Part shown: positions 1 to 7,498 of the stretch, piece after piece
Position numbering within the stretch: the first letter of the stretch is position 1
Layout of the letters: every line of letters begins with the position of its first letter
Assembly: GCF_009827305.1 (NCBI RefSeq)
Contig: NZ_WTYJ01000002.1
Span: forward strand, 310,001-374,000
Direction: 5' to 3'
Length of the DNA: 64,000 bases
Source: Croceibacterium xixiisoli
GTDB lineage: Bacteria; Pseudomonadota; Alphaproteobacteria; Sphingomonadales; Sphingomonadaceae
Notes under the pieces: model-generated
Database searches by the model: none
What the model saw: only the letters and a program-made list of their open reading frames with translations
Told to the model about the DNA's origin: nothing
Position numbers and translations under genes: made by a program

Positions 1-148
1 GTACATCCTGCACCACGCAAGGCGCCATCAAGCCGGCCGGAATGCCGCGATAGGCGGATGGCGGGGCAGATGTGATCTCATTGCCGTCCGAGCAGCCGGC
101 GCAGATCAGCAGGAATAGGGCGGGCGAGATAGTCCTTAACCTCGGCAT
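1..148 (-). CDS. Rz1-like outer-membrane spanin lipoprotein, partial at window edge
   Basis: Reading from an ATG at 148 on the minus strand gives at least 49 open codons that run off the left edge. The peptide starts MPRLRTIS, continues with a hydrophobic run and a lipobox-like LICAGC ending at Cys19, then becomes Pro/Ser-rich (SAPPSAYRG). That is the layout of an Rz1 o-spanin: a short lipoprotein that pairs with the Rz i-spanin across the periplasm to fuse inner and outer membranes at lysis. It starts inside the 3' end of the Rz-like gene in another frame, the usual embedded Rz/Rz1 arrangement. The family assignment is inferred from position and lipobox; the C-terminus is not in the window. 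Confidence 0.72.
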   Translation of the reverse strand, partial: MPRLRTISPALFLLICAGCSDGNEITSAPPSAYRGIPAGLMAPCVVQDV

Positions 149-467
149 TGGTAGCCTCCAATTGTTCCAGTTGCAGCGCGGCGGCCGCATTCTGGCGCTG
201 GATCAGGGCCAGCTTGTCCTGCAGCAGCAGCACATTGTCCTGTTCCAGCGCCCGCAACCGCTCTACGTCACGGGCATGGGCTGCCCATTGGCCATTGGCT
301 TTCAGCAGGCCATCGATGCGCGATGCCTGCGCCGTGATCCGTTCCCCCTGCAGCCGGATATAGAGCCAGGCCACCGAGGTGGCGCCCACGCCGCAGACGG
401 CGAGCACCCCCACCAGCGCGAACAGCTGTGATCGATAGGGGGTCAGGGCGTTGATCAGCCAGTTCAT
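78..467 (-). CDS. Rz-like inner-membrane spanin
   Basis: 129 aa. One N-terminal membrane segment (about residues 14-37) is followed by a long coiled-coil-like region rich in Gln, Glu, Leu and Ala, as in Rz i-spanins, which anchor in the inner membrane and reach across the periplasm. The ATG at 467 was chosen because it overlaps the holin stop as ATGA and has a strong Shine-Dalgarno (GGGAGAGG) just upstream; an open frame extends further upstream but lies inside the holin gene. It is the fourth lysis gene in the order endolysin, holin, Rz, Rz1. Confidence 0.8.
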   Translation of the reverse strand: MNWLINALTPYRSQLFALVGVLAVCGVGATSVAWLYIRLQGERITAQASRIDGLLKANGQWAAHARDVERLRALEQDNVLLLQDKLALIQRQNAAAALQLEQLEATNAEVKDYLARPIPADLRRLLGRQ

Positions 468-832
468 GGCACCTCTCCCTGTTCGCTGGTGCGCGTGGTT
501 TCCATGTGTCGATCGGGGACCGCCTTCAGCTTGATCCCCAGCTTCTGATAAACCAGTCGTTCCAACAGCCGGATGGAGACAGATGCCCCCAGCCAACCAA
601 AGATCCCGACCACAAATCCGGACCACAGCGGATCGAACCCCATAGCCCGGCACAGCAGCATCACCAGGAAGCCGACAAAGCCGGATGACAGAGCCTCCGT
701 CACGGCGCGCCAGCCGGACAGTGGATTGCCCTTGTCATGCTCCCGCATGACATAGCCGAGCAGGCCGCCAACGGCGGCGAGCAATGTATAGCCGGCGGAC
801 GTAAGCCATTCCGACAGAGAGAAATGTTCCAT
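464..832 (-). CDS. Phage holin (LydA/holin_3_3-like)
   Basis: 122 aa with two to three hydrophobic segments (roughly residues 9-28, 48-66 and 68-88) and a charged C-terminal tail (METTRTSEQGE), the profile of a small phage holin that permeabilises the inner membrane to release the endolysin. The ATG at 832 forms a TGATG overlap with the endolysin stop, implying translational coupling; a GTG one codon upstream (835) is an alternative. It lies between endolysin and spanin genes, which supports the call more than the sequence alone. The resemblance to the LydA family is from memory. Confidence 0.78.
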   Translation of the reverse strand: MEHFSLSEWLTSAGYTLLAAVGGLLGYVMREHDKGNPLSGWRAVTEALSSGFVGFLVMLLCRAMGFDPLWSGFVVGIFGWLGASVSIRLLERLVYQKLGIKLKAVPDRHMETTRTSEQGEVP

Positions 833-1395
833 CACGCCCTCGTGCAGCCCCAGCCGCCGGCACGGACGGCAGATTGAAATTTCATCGCGTGGTCAGCGAT
901 CAGATCGGCACGATCGGTGCCATTGATGATCCTCCGCGCGTTCACGAACTGCCGATGCATCCCTTCGGGGCCGGGCAGATAGCTGGCCAGTTTCCTGCCT
1001 GTGAAGGCGCCGGTTTCCATCCCCTTGACCAATATGGCGGTGGCGAGAGCAGGATCGAGCGCCAGATCGAAATCGCGCAGCAGGGCCCCGTTCAGGCCAA
1101 GCGCCCTGTCTGCCCATTCGTAATTGGCATCCCAGGTCAATTGCACCAGCCCCCGGCCATATTGGGCATCGGCATATTTGCCAGGCCTGCCATAGGGCTT
1201 GCCTGCGCCTTTGCCCCATTCGGCGATCGGCTTCAGCCGCGCCTCATGCCAGGCGGTTGCAAATCCATAGGCCAACCACCCGACCGGCCAGTGTGACGCG
1301 GCGAAAAGCAGTCGGTTGATGGTATCCACCTGCACCTGGTCGAGCGATCCGGTGATTTTACGGATGTCGGCGAAGAACGCATCGGGAAAAATCAT
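832..1395 (-). CDS. Phage endolysin, glycoside hydrolase family 19 (chitinase/lysozyme-like)
   Basis: 187 aa. The stretch around residues 43-62 (FATAWHEARLKPIAEWGKG) resembles the GH19 active site, with candidate catalytic glutamates Glu51 and Glu59; YGRGLVQLTWDANY (about 79-92) matches the conserved GRGxxQLT motif of GH19 phage lysozymes. These enzymes cut the glycan strands of peptidoglycan. There is no signal peptide, so export should depend on the holin encoded immediately downstream with overlapping stop and start. The start at 1395 has a purine-rich RBS (AGGGAAA). Confidence 0.9.
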   Translation of the reverse strand: MIFPDAFFADIRKITGSLDQVQVDTINRLLFAASHWPVGWLAYGFATAWHEARLKPIAEWGKGAGKPYGRPGKYADAQYGRGLVQLTWDANYEWADRALGLNGALLRDFDLALDPALATAILVKGMETGAFTGRKLASYLPGPEGMHRQFVNARRIINGTDRADLIADHAMKFQSAVRAGGWGCTRA

Positions 1396-1482
1396 GGCGC
1401 GTTTCCCTGCCTTTTTGTCTGTGAAGAATTGAGCGAGCGCTGCTCTGATGCTCGCTCATGCGCTCCTTCGATTGGTACTTCG

Positions 1483-2388
1483 TCAGGCATAAATGCCGTC
1501 GGTCATCATTTTTAATCGCCAAGCCCAGTCGCTGGTGAGCACGTCCGAAAAGTTTCGGCCACTTACGCGAAGATTCTCAACTCCTCCCGCGTAAAGCTTC
1601 CAGCGGGACGCGGCTCCTGAAGTCGCAAAGGTAGTGTAATTTGTGCGGAAGCCGATCACGCCTTCGCGCGTGCTGAAGTTGTTAGTTGCATTGCCCGAAC
1701 CAGTTATGGCGTGTGATGCAACAGCGCCTGTATCGCCGTTATCGTAGCGCAATTGCAAGTGGACACCGGCAGCATCACGCCATCCTGCTAACTGGCAGAA
1801 TTTTCCGAATGCTGCAGAAGGAACCGTAATATCCAAAGTATCGCGCGCACTTGTGGAAACCGGTCGGTGCATTCGGATCAGCTTGCTTGTGGTTCCTGTC
1901 ATTGCGCTAATCGAGGCCATGGAGGGGTCGGCATACATACCGTTGGGGCTATCGAAATGGAAAAATGGGAGGATATTCCCGGACGGGTTCCAGTTTTCCT
2001 CAGTTGGAAGCCTGAGATAAAGTACGATCCCGAAATGTTGATTTTCGGTGCCGCTGCCCCAAATACTGGTGGTAACGTCAGTGGGGATGTTCAGGGAATT
2101 ATTAGCACCAGTGATCGTGCCAAAATCCCACCCGTTTTCTTCGTATTTTATAGTTCCTGTCGACAACTGCCAAATAGCAGTCCGCCCTTGCGCAAGGTCG
2201 TTAACTTGGGTTCCAGTGACTGGATCAACCTGATTCGGCTGTGAATTGATGTGGGCTCCGTCGAACCAAAATTCGACCCCTCCGTTGTGCCAGATCGGCT
2301 CGTTTGCGAAGCGGGTTCGGCTGCGGTCAATCGTCACGGTTCCAGTGGTCGCGACGTTCTCAACTATGGTGCGAAGTGCGCTGGGCAT
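1483..2388 (-). CDS. Tail-tip-associated protein of unknown function
   Basis: 301 aa, rich in Thr, Ser, Asn, Gly and aromatic residues with many short beta-prone stretches, suggesting a beta-sandwich (concanavalin/LamG-like) structural or carbohydrate-binding protein; no catalytic motif was recognised. It begins with a good RBS (GGAG) 5 bp after the SGNH fragment ends and lies between the tail fibre and the lysis cassette, a usual place for receptor-binding or fibre-accessory proteins. Codon use is clearly less GC-rich than in the tail and head genes upstream, so it probably arrived with the fibre tip as a module. Function is inferred from position only. Confidence 0.55.
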   Translation of the reverse strand: MPSALRTIVENVATTGTVTIDRSRTRFANEPIWHNGGVEFWFDGAHINSQPNQVDPVTGTQVNDLAQGRTAIWQLSTGTIKYEENGWDFGTITGANNSLNIPTDVTTSIWGSGTENQHFGIVLYLRLPTEENWNPSGNILPFFHFDSPNGMYADPSMASISAMTGTTSKLIRMHRPVSTSARDTLDITVPSAAFGKFCQLAGWRDAAGVHLQLRYDNGDTGAVASHAITGSGNATNNFSTREGVIGFRTNYTTFATSGAASRWKLYAGGVENLRVSGRNFSDVLTSDWAWRLKMMTDGIYA

Positions 2389-2392
2389 TGTT

Positions 2393-2806
2393 TCAGCTCC
2401 TGTGAGTTAGGGCGTTACGAATGGCTTGGCGATAGACAGCACCGCCTGCATCATTCGGGTGAAGCAGATCGGCTGTAATCAGTTCGCGATCGGTCCCGCC
2501 GAAGCCGTAATCGGCATAAGCGGTGCCGAAGAGAGGCTGCATGTCGAGCAAGGCAATGTTTTTCGCCAGAGCGACCGCTTTTGCTCGCTTTGTGAATTCG
2601 GCCATCCGAAGAGGAAATGTTGCAGGGTCTCGGCCATTTTCCGGAGCGCACACCCACAAAATATCTGCTCCGCGAGAAGCTACTCGACCTACCTCGTCAA
2701 TCCACGCCAACATTGACTTTTCGTATGAAGCATAAGCCAAGTTGTAAGTTTGGTCATTGGTGCCAATTGGCACAATAAAGGTTCGGATGTTTCCCAACCT
2801 TGCCAT
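2393..2806 (-). CDS. C-terminal half of a split SGNH hydrolase (tail fibre tip)
   Basis: 137 aa from an ATG at 2806. It carries the later SGNH/GDSL hydrolase blocks: GTNDQ (about residues 15-19, block III) and DLLHPND (about 113-119, the catalytic Asp/His block V). The nucleophile block I (GDSYTE) and a block II-like Gly lie near the C-terminus of the preceding fibre polypeptide. The two ORFs are in the same frame, separated only by one TAA (2816-2818) and three codons. This is therefore either a separately translated lid/catalytic half, or the tail end of a fibre gene recently broken by one nonsense change. The domain assignment is firm from motifs; whether the fragment is made is unknown. 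Confidence 0.75.
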   Translation of the reverse strand: MARLGNIRTFIVPIGTNDQTYNLAYASYEKSMLAWIDEVGRVASRGADILWVCAPENGRDPATFPLRMAEFTKRAKAVALAKNIALLDMQPLFGTAYADYGFGGTDRELITADLLHPNDAGGAVYRQAIRNALTHRS

Positions 2807-2815
2807 GGCTGCAGC

Positions 2816-5800
2816 TTAATTTGCCCTCCAAGTTGCAGGAGAAGCTCGGACGGTCGCTGCCCAGTGATTGGTTAGAGATGAACCCGAAACAGCAAGGTCA
2901 TGGATCACGATGCCTTTCAGGCCTGTGAGGAAATTGACCCCGTGAAATGTACAGTTGCCGGAAACCACCTCCCAATCGAGCGTCCATGCGCCAGTCGGTA
3001 TGCCGGTTAGCGCGCCCTTTTGTCCTCCCAATCCGGACAAGTTGAGTGTTGTCCAAGCACCGCCATTCCAGCGATACCGGCTTACGCCAAGGCCACCTAG
3101 CCAGAATGCTTCAGCACTCTTGATGGTGTTATGACCGCTATAACTGAAAGAAAATCCGCTGCCTGCGGTCGAACTGGTTGCAGAGCAGCAATCTGGGCTA
3201 TGTTCCGCTCCCATCCATGTTCCGACGATGTTGGCGGCGCCGTAGGCGGCTACATTGAGTAGCGTCTCATCGACGTTGCCGTTGATGTTAGCTGGCGAGC
3301 CAGCGGGGTCGCCAACTCCACACCAGCCTGGCCCGCCGTCGCCTAACTCGGTTTTCCACGCTTGCGCTTGGTTGCGTAGCCACGACCGCATTTCCGTGTA
3401 GCTGTCACCGACAAATGCGATGTGCAGGGTGAAGTTGGCAGCATCGAGCATCAACTGATCGCGAATACGCGGAAACTCGCGAATGAATTGTCCACCAATC
3501 AAGTGAGATTTCGGATAACCATCTCGGTCGATCAGGCTTGAATTGTGATCTGAGCATGAAGGGGAGGGGTTGTCGAAAGAAAGCACTGCGCCAGTGGCGT
3601 CGATCGAAATAATGCGTGTGTCTTCCCAGTATTCATCATTGTAAGATCGAGAAACAAGGCCGCTGCTTGACGAAATATCTACGATTGTCTTTGCAGATGA
3701 TGGGTCAAAAACGACTGCGATTGAGCCGGATCCGGTAACTGGAGAATTTCCGAATTGCTCTCCATCAGAAAATCGCTGAAAGCTTGCGATATTGCCGTTA
3801 ATATCTAGACAAATATGTGCAGTATCCTCATAATACCCGCTCAAATCAAACAATGTGTTGAATGCCGACTCTGCCGCCTTCGCCCACTCCATCGCACTAA
3901 AAGTCCCCGGCCCACCGGGCTCCAGGCCTTCGCTGTCGGCCCAGTTCCGTGCCGTGGCGATGGAGGTAACAGCAGCATCCTCCACCGCCGCGATCTGTTC
4001 GGCGGTTTCCAGCCCGATCGCGGTCAGCGCGGTGTCCCGCGCGATGTCTACCTCGGCCGCCGTGCCCTCGGCCCGGTGGACCAGCGCGGCCATGCGCGCG
4101 GTGACGGCGGTTTCCAGCCATTGCGCGGTGTCCTGCCGGATGCGTTCTGCCACCAGCCGCTCCCCCGCAGTGGTGCGGTGCAGCCGGTCGACCATGTACC
4201 AGATATTGCCCTCTGGCGGCGGGGCCTGCGTCAGTTCGGGCAGGGCCGCCAGATTGACGATGAAGTCGAACTCCGCCGTTCCATTGGCCAGCGCCGCATC
4301 CAGCAGCATGTTCACCGCATGGCCCCGCGCGGGGGTGTAGCTGCCCGCGCCATGGGGCTGGGGCAAATTGAGCACGCCGATCGCCAGCCCCTGGGCGGCG
4401 CTGGCGCCGGCCCCGGCAATCACGCCCTGGCGCAAAACGGCGCACAGCTGCTGCAGGGATGCCAAGGCGCCTTCCGCGCTCAGCCCGGCATTCTGGTCCA
4501 GCTGGTGATGGATTTCCTGGATATACAGTATCACCCGCTTGCCCGCTGTCAGCGCGGCAATCGCGGCGTCGATCGCGCGGCCGGCAAATTCGGCGCCTTC
4601 CAGTTCCGGGGTCTGGATGCCGTGCCGGCTGAAATTGGCCACGGGGATGCGCCAGAACTGTTCCAGCTGGCGCGGGCTCGCCTGGTTGCGCGCGGGGGCC
4701 GACTGGCCGCGAAATCCGCCATGGCCCAGGAAGATCGGCAGAAAACCATTGTGCCCGTCACGCAGAAACGCGGTCGCATCCGCCTCCCGCGCGGTCACGG
4801 CCTCGATCCCGTCGCCTTCATCCACCAGCAGGCGGATTTCCAGCCGGCTGTCATCATTGATGTAATGCTCCCGGCTCAGGCTGGTGGTGTCACCCGCCGC
4901 CTGCCAGCGGCCGCCATTGTCCGGCCCGCTGTCTTCCAGCGTGTTGCCGGTGCAGCGGATCGATCCGGCCTGGCAGGCGAAACCCAGATAGTCGCCCGCC
5001 GCATAGCGCAGCGGCGGCTGGCCGATTGCGGCGAACAGCACGGTTTCATGCGCACCCGCCAGCGCGGGGCAGGGCGCGGCGCGCCGCAGCTGGGTCAATT
5101 GCTGCCCATCGGCGGGGTTTTCGGTTGCGACCAGTGGCGCAATCGCGCCACCGCTGGTCCCGCCGCGATATTCCAGGCCGATGATCACGCCCGGGCGGGG
5201 GCGTGCTGCGGCATAGAGCGTGGTGATGGCCGGTACATCCGCATCGCCGGCAGCGGGCACATCCTGCCGCCCGATGAAGCGGCGGCTGGCAAAGCTGGCG
5301 ATCTGCGCGCGCAGGCTTTCCACCCCCGGCGCCACATGGCCGCCGCGCACGGCAGTGCCGCCTTCATTGCGCCACAGCACATTGTCGCCATTGCCGTCCG
5401 GCACATAGAAGCTGGCGCCCACGCCCACGCTGGCAATGCCCTCGGCGAGGCTGGGGTAAATGCCCTGCGCCAGGCTGCCGGCCGCCGCGCCTTGCGCGAT
5501 GGCGGCGGCATCCAGCGCCTCCGCCCGGGCGGTTTCGGCCCGCTGCCGCGCGGTGTCGGACAGGCCGGCAAAGCGGGTGGAACGGGCGGCGGCATTCTCC
5601 GCGCTGGCCGGATCATTGGCCACGCCCTGGATCAACCCATCCACCAGCGCCAGCGCCTGCCCATCGGCAATCGCGCCGATATCGGGCACTGTGGCACCCG
5701 GCTGCCCCTTGGGCGCACGGGCCAGATCGCGCGCCAGCGCCTGATCACGCAGCGCGCCCCGGTCATGCGCTTCGTTCACCGGTTCGGCCAGCCAGCCGGA

Positions 5801-6136
5801 TCCGTTTTCGAAGGCGATATCCTGGGTAAAGGCCGGGGACAGCAGCACATAAAGCCGCAGGCCCGCAACCGGCGCGGTGGCGAACTGCACGCTGCCGCCG
5901 GTTGCAAAACCGGTGCCGCCGTTCAGCACAACCGTGTAATCGGCCGCAGCCACATCGGCCCGCTGGCCGGCCGCATCATAGGTGACCACCGCCACCTCCG
6001 CCGCGCCCGGCGCCGTGAAGCCGAAAGGAAACTGGGTGGTGGCCCCATTCGTCAGAAAGGGTCCGGAAAAGGCATTATCGGTGCTGACCGCCATGGCATC
6101 CCCGCTGGAAAACAGAATGGTTGTGTAAGTCGGCAT
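2816..6136 (-). CDS. Phage tail fibre with T7-like N-terminus and C-terminal SGNH half-domain
   Basis: About 1106 aa. The first ~130 residues (STDNAFSGPFLTNG... FPFGFTAP) resemble the virion-attachment domain of podoviral tail fibres. The middle is Ala-rich with coiled-coil stretches (about 180-260 and 690-770) and may hold a first degenerate SGNH-like domain ending DRLHRTT. The C-terminal ~200 residues begin an SGNH esterase (GDSYTE) and stop at an in-frame TAA before its Asp/His block. Two starts are plausible: ATG 6136 (MPTYTT) and ATG 6094 (MAVSTDN), the latter with a GGGG stretch 8 nt upstream. GC content visibly falls after about position 3890 (the C-terminal third), suggesting a swapped tip. 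The fibre should mediate receptor recognition; the esterase would de-acetylate surface polysaccharide. Confidence 0.8.
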   Translation of the reverse strand: MPTYTTILFSSGDAMAVSTDNAFSGPFLTNGATTQFPFGFTAPGAAEVAVVTYDAAGQRADVAAADYTVVLNGGTGFATGGSVQFATAPVAGLRLYVLLSPAFTQDIAFENGSGWLAEPVNEAHDRGALRDQALARDLARAPKGQPGATVPDIGAIADGQALALVDGLIQGVANDPASAENAAARSTRFAGLSDTARQRAETARAEALDAAAIAQGAAAGSLAQGIYPSLAEGIASVGVGASFYVPDGNGDNVLWRNEGGTAVRGGHVAPGVESLRAQIASFASRRFIGRQDVPAAGDADVPAITTLYAAARPRPGVIIGLEYRGGTSGGAIAPLVATENPADGQQLTQLRRAAPCPALAGAHETVLFAAIGQPPLRYAAGDYLGFACQAGSIRCTGNTLEDSGPDNGGRWQAAGDTTSLSREHYINDDSRLEIRLLVDEGDGIEAVTAREADATAFLRDGHNGFLPIFLGHGGFRGQSAPARNQASPRQLEQFWRIPVANFSRHGIQTPELEGAEFAGRAIDAAIAALTAGKRVILYIQEIHHQLDQNAGLSAEGALASLQQLCAVLRQGVIAGAGASAAQGLAIGVLNLPQPHGAGSYTPARGHAVNMLLDAALANGTAEFDFIVNLAALPELTQAPPPEGNIWYMVDRLHRTTAGERLVAERIRQDTAQWLETAVTARMAALVHRAEGTAAEVDIARDTALTAIGLETAEQIAAVEDAAVTSIATARNWADSEGLEPGGPGTFSAMEWAKAAESAFNTLFDLSGYYEDTAHICLDINGNIASFQRFSDGEQFGNSPVTGSGSIAVVFDPSSAKTIVDISSSSGLVSRSYNDEYWEDTRIISIDATGAVLSFDNPSPSCSDHNSSLIDRDGYPKSHLIGGQFIREFPRIRDQLMLDAANFTLHIAFVGDSYTEMRSWLRNQAQAWKTELGDGGPGWCGVGDPAGSPANINGNVDETLLNVAAYGAANIVGTWMGAEHSPDCCSATSSTAGSGFSFSYSGHNTIKSAEAFWLGGLGVSRYRWNGGAWTTLNLSGLGGQKGALTGIPTGAWTLDWEVVSGNCTFHGVNFLTGLKGIVIHDLAVSGSSLTNHWAATVRASPATWRAN

Positions 6137-6145
6137 AGAGAGGCG

Positions 6146-6155
6146 TTGAATCGCG
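6146..6155 (-). promoter_or_regulatory. CGCGATTCAA motif upstream of tail fibre
   Basis: On the minus strand the 10-mer CGCGATTCAA ends 10 nt before the candidate fibre start at 6136. The same 10-mer lies upstream of tail tubular protein A (10609-10618) and of the head block (35171-35180). Two of the three copies share 12 bases (GCCGCGATTCAA). It is proposed as a common regulatory site; its function is unknown. Confidence 0.4.
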
Positions 6156-6245
6156 GCGATGGAGATTGAAGCAGGCGTTGGTCGCAGCGGGGTGGGCAGG
6201 GCGCAAACCCCCGCGATCTTCCGCAAGACCGACGGCGAAGGCAGC

Positions 6246-6396
6246 ATGGATACCGGATCAAGTCCGGTATGACGTCAGGGAGAGGCGGACAGTGCTCGCA
6301 GCTGAATTGCATGGCCAGTCGCATCGGCCACATCAGCCGAAAACCCCATCATCCACCCCCCACACACCGTCATGCCGGACTTGATCCGGCATCCAT
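6246..6396. repeat. Inverted repeat doublet 1 (REPIN-like)
   Basis: Two inverted copies of a ~28-bp palindromic repeat, at 6246-6274 and 6369-6396, with the core ATGCCGGA..TGATCCGGCATC (the first copy has two changes), bound a 151-bp interval. It fills most of the 331-bp gap between the fibre and gp14-like genes, where no other gene was seen. Three further doublets of 146-159 bp occur at 25462, 31779 and 45785. Confidence 0.8.
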
Positions 6397-6467
6397 CCCT
6401 CGGCCTGAGCGGAGCATGAAACTGGGGCTCAGCGTTGCGCCTGAGTGGCCCATCACACCCCACCACC

Positions 6468-7004
6468 TCACCGCTTCGGCAGGCCTTTCTTCGCGGCGGA
6501 CCCCTTGTTGATCGTGGCCCGCCCAGCCTGACCAGCACGCCCACCGAACTGCGCCGCATTCGTCAGCACGCTCGATCCCAGATCCAGCACGCCCTTGGCC
6601 AATGCGGCTCGCCCGGCGGATCGCTGGGCATTGGCCTCCGCCGCATAATTGGCCGCGCCGATGTCGCGCGTGCGCAGGCGTTCATGGCCCTGGCGATAGA
6701 TCCGCCCGATATCCTCCCGCCCCAATGCTTCGGTCTCGGCCAGCAGATCGCCGCTGGTGCCCCAGTCCACGCCCACGCCATTGGCCGCTGCCCGTGCCCG
6801 CTGCGCGCCTTTCAGCGCGGCGAGCTGGCGATAATGCGCCTGCGCCTGTTCCTGCGAATTGCTGATGTCCTGCCGCGCGGCTTCACGTTCCATATCCGCA
6901 TTGCGATCGGCAATCCGCGCGGCATAGCGGGCCTGGGCATTGGCCTGCAGCGCGCCCATGGCGGTGCTGACAGCGGTCATCACGGCGCTTACCGGTTCAC
7001 ACAT
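6468..7004 (-). CDS. T7 gp14-like internal virion protein
   Basis: 178 aa, Ala/Gln-rich and mostly helical. The N-terminus (MCEPVSAVMTAVSTAMGALQ) is an apolar helix followed by long amphipathic helices with many Arg, Ala and Gln, then a Gly/Lys-rich tail, the pattern of podoviral gp14-type internal core proteins that leave the capsid first and insert in the outer membrane during DNA ejection. It overlaps the end of the gp13-like gene by 16 bp and precedes the fibre. The large gp15 and gp16 partners expected next in T7-like phages are absent here. The family call rests on position plus composition. Confidence 0.65.
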   Translation of the reverse strand: MCEPVSAVMTAVSTAMGALQANAQARYAARIADRNADMEREAARQDISNSQEQAQAHYRQLAALKGAQRARAAANGVGVDWGTSGDLLAETEALGREDIGRIYRQGHERLRTRDIGAANYAAEANAQRSAGRAALAKGVLDLGSSVLTNAAQFGGRAGQAGRATINKGSAAKKGLPKR

Positions 7005-7498
7005 TCTTGCGTCTCCTTCTCTCGGCCATCCCCGCCGTCCAGGTGGAAAGCGTGAAAATCCACCCCGCGCCGCGTCACGCGCGCGTCCTCCACTGCAACG
7101 CCCCAGCGGCGCAGCAGGCGGATCGCGCGGCTATTGTCCGCCGCGACCCAATTGCTCAGCCGCCAGCGGCCCTGCGCCCGCCCGCTCCGCCGCAGGCGCT
7201 CGATGATCGCCGGCCCCTGCTGCAACAGCGCGCGCGCCTGGCGGTGCAGCGCATCGGTGCCCAGCATCCACGGCACCGCCTCACCCGTCAGCGCGCACCG
7301 CACCACCAGCCCGAACATCGCCGCCGGTCGCCCGTCGATCATCACCGTGAAGGCCTGGTCGCTGGCCTGCAGACCCAGCCGCAGCGCCTGCTTCGGGCCG
7401 TGCCCCATCGCCGCACATTCGCGCCGGTCGCAGGCTCGCATTCCGCGCGCGATCGCGCCGATATGGCGCCATTCTGCCGGGATGATGGCGGGGTTCAT
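6989..7498 (-). CDS. T7 gp13-like internal/assembly protein (GNAT-like fold)
   Basis: 169 aa. The central pattern (MFGLVVRCALTGEAVPWMLGTDAL, then LSNWVAADNSRAIRLLRRWGV) is typical of phage Gp13-family proteins, which share an acetyltransferase-like architecture; the Asn-x-x-Ala-Ile-Arg-Leu-Leu segment recalls the acetyl-CoA loop of GNATs. The ATG at 7498 overlaps the preceding stop as ATGA; the frame is open further upstream but that part lies inside the previous gene. In T7, gp13 is needed for internal-core assembly. Whether this protein binds acyl-CoA is unknown. Confidence 0.72.
   Translation of the reverse strand: MNPAIIPAEWRHIGAIARGMRACDRRECAAMGHGPKQALRLGLQASDQAFTVMIDGRPAAMFGLVVRCALTGEAVPWMLGTDALHRQARALLQQGPAIIERLRRSGRAQGRWRLSNWVAADNSRAIRLLRRWGVAVEDARVTRRGVDFHAFHLDGGDGREKETQECVNR

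Noticed and set aside
3815-6169. A 784-codon open frame on the plus strand opposite the tail fibre
   Set aside because: Antisense shadow of a GC-rich gene: Arg/Gly/His/Gln-rich with no domain, while the opposite strand has a recognisable fibre.
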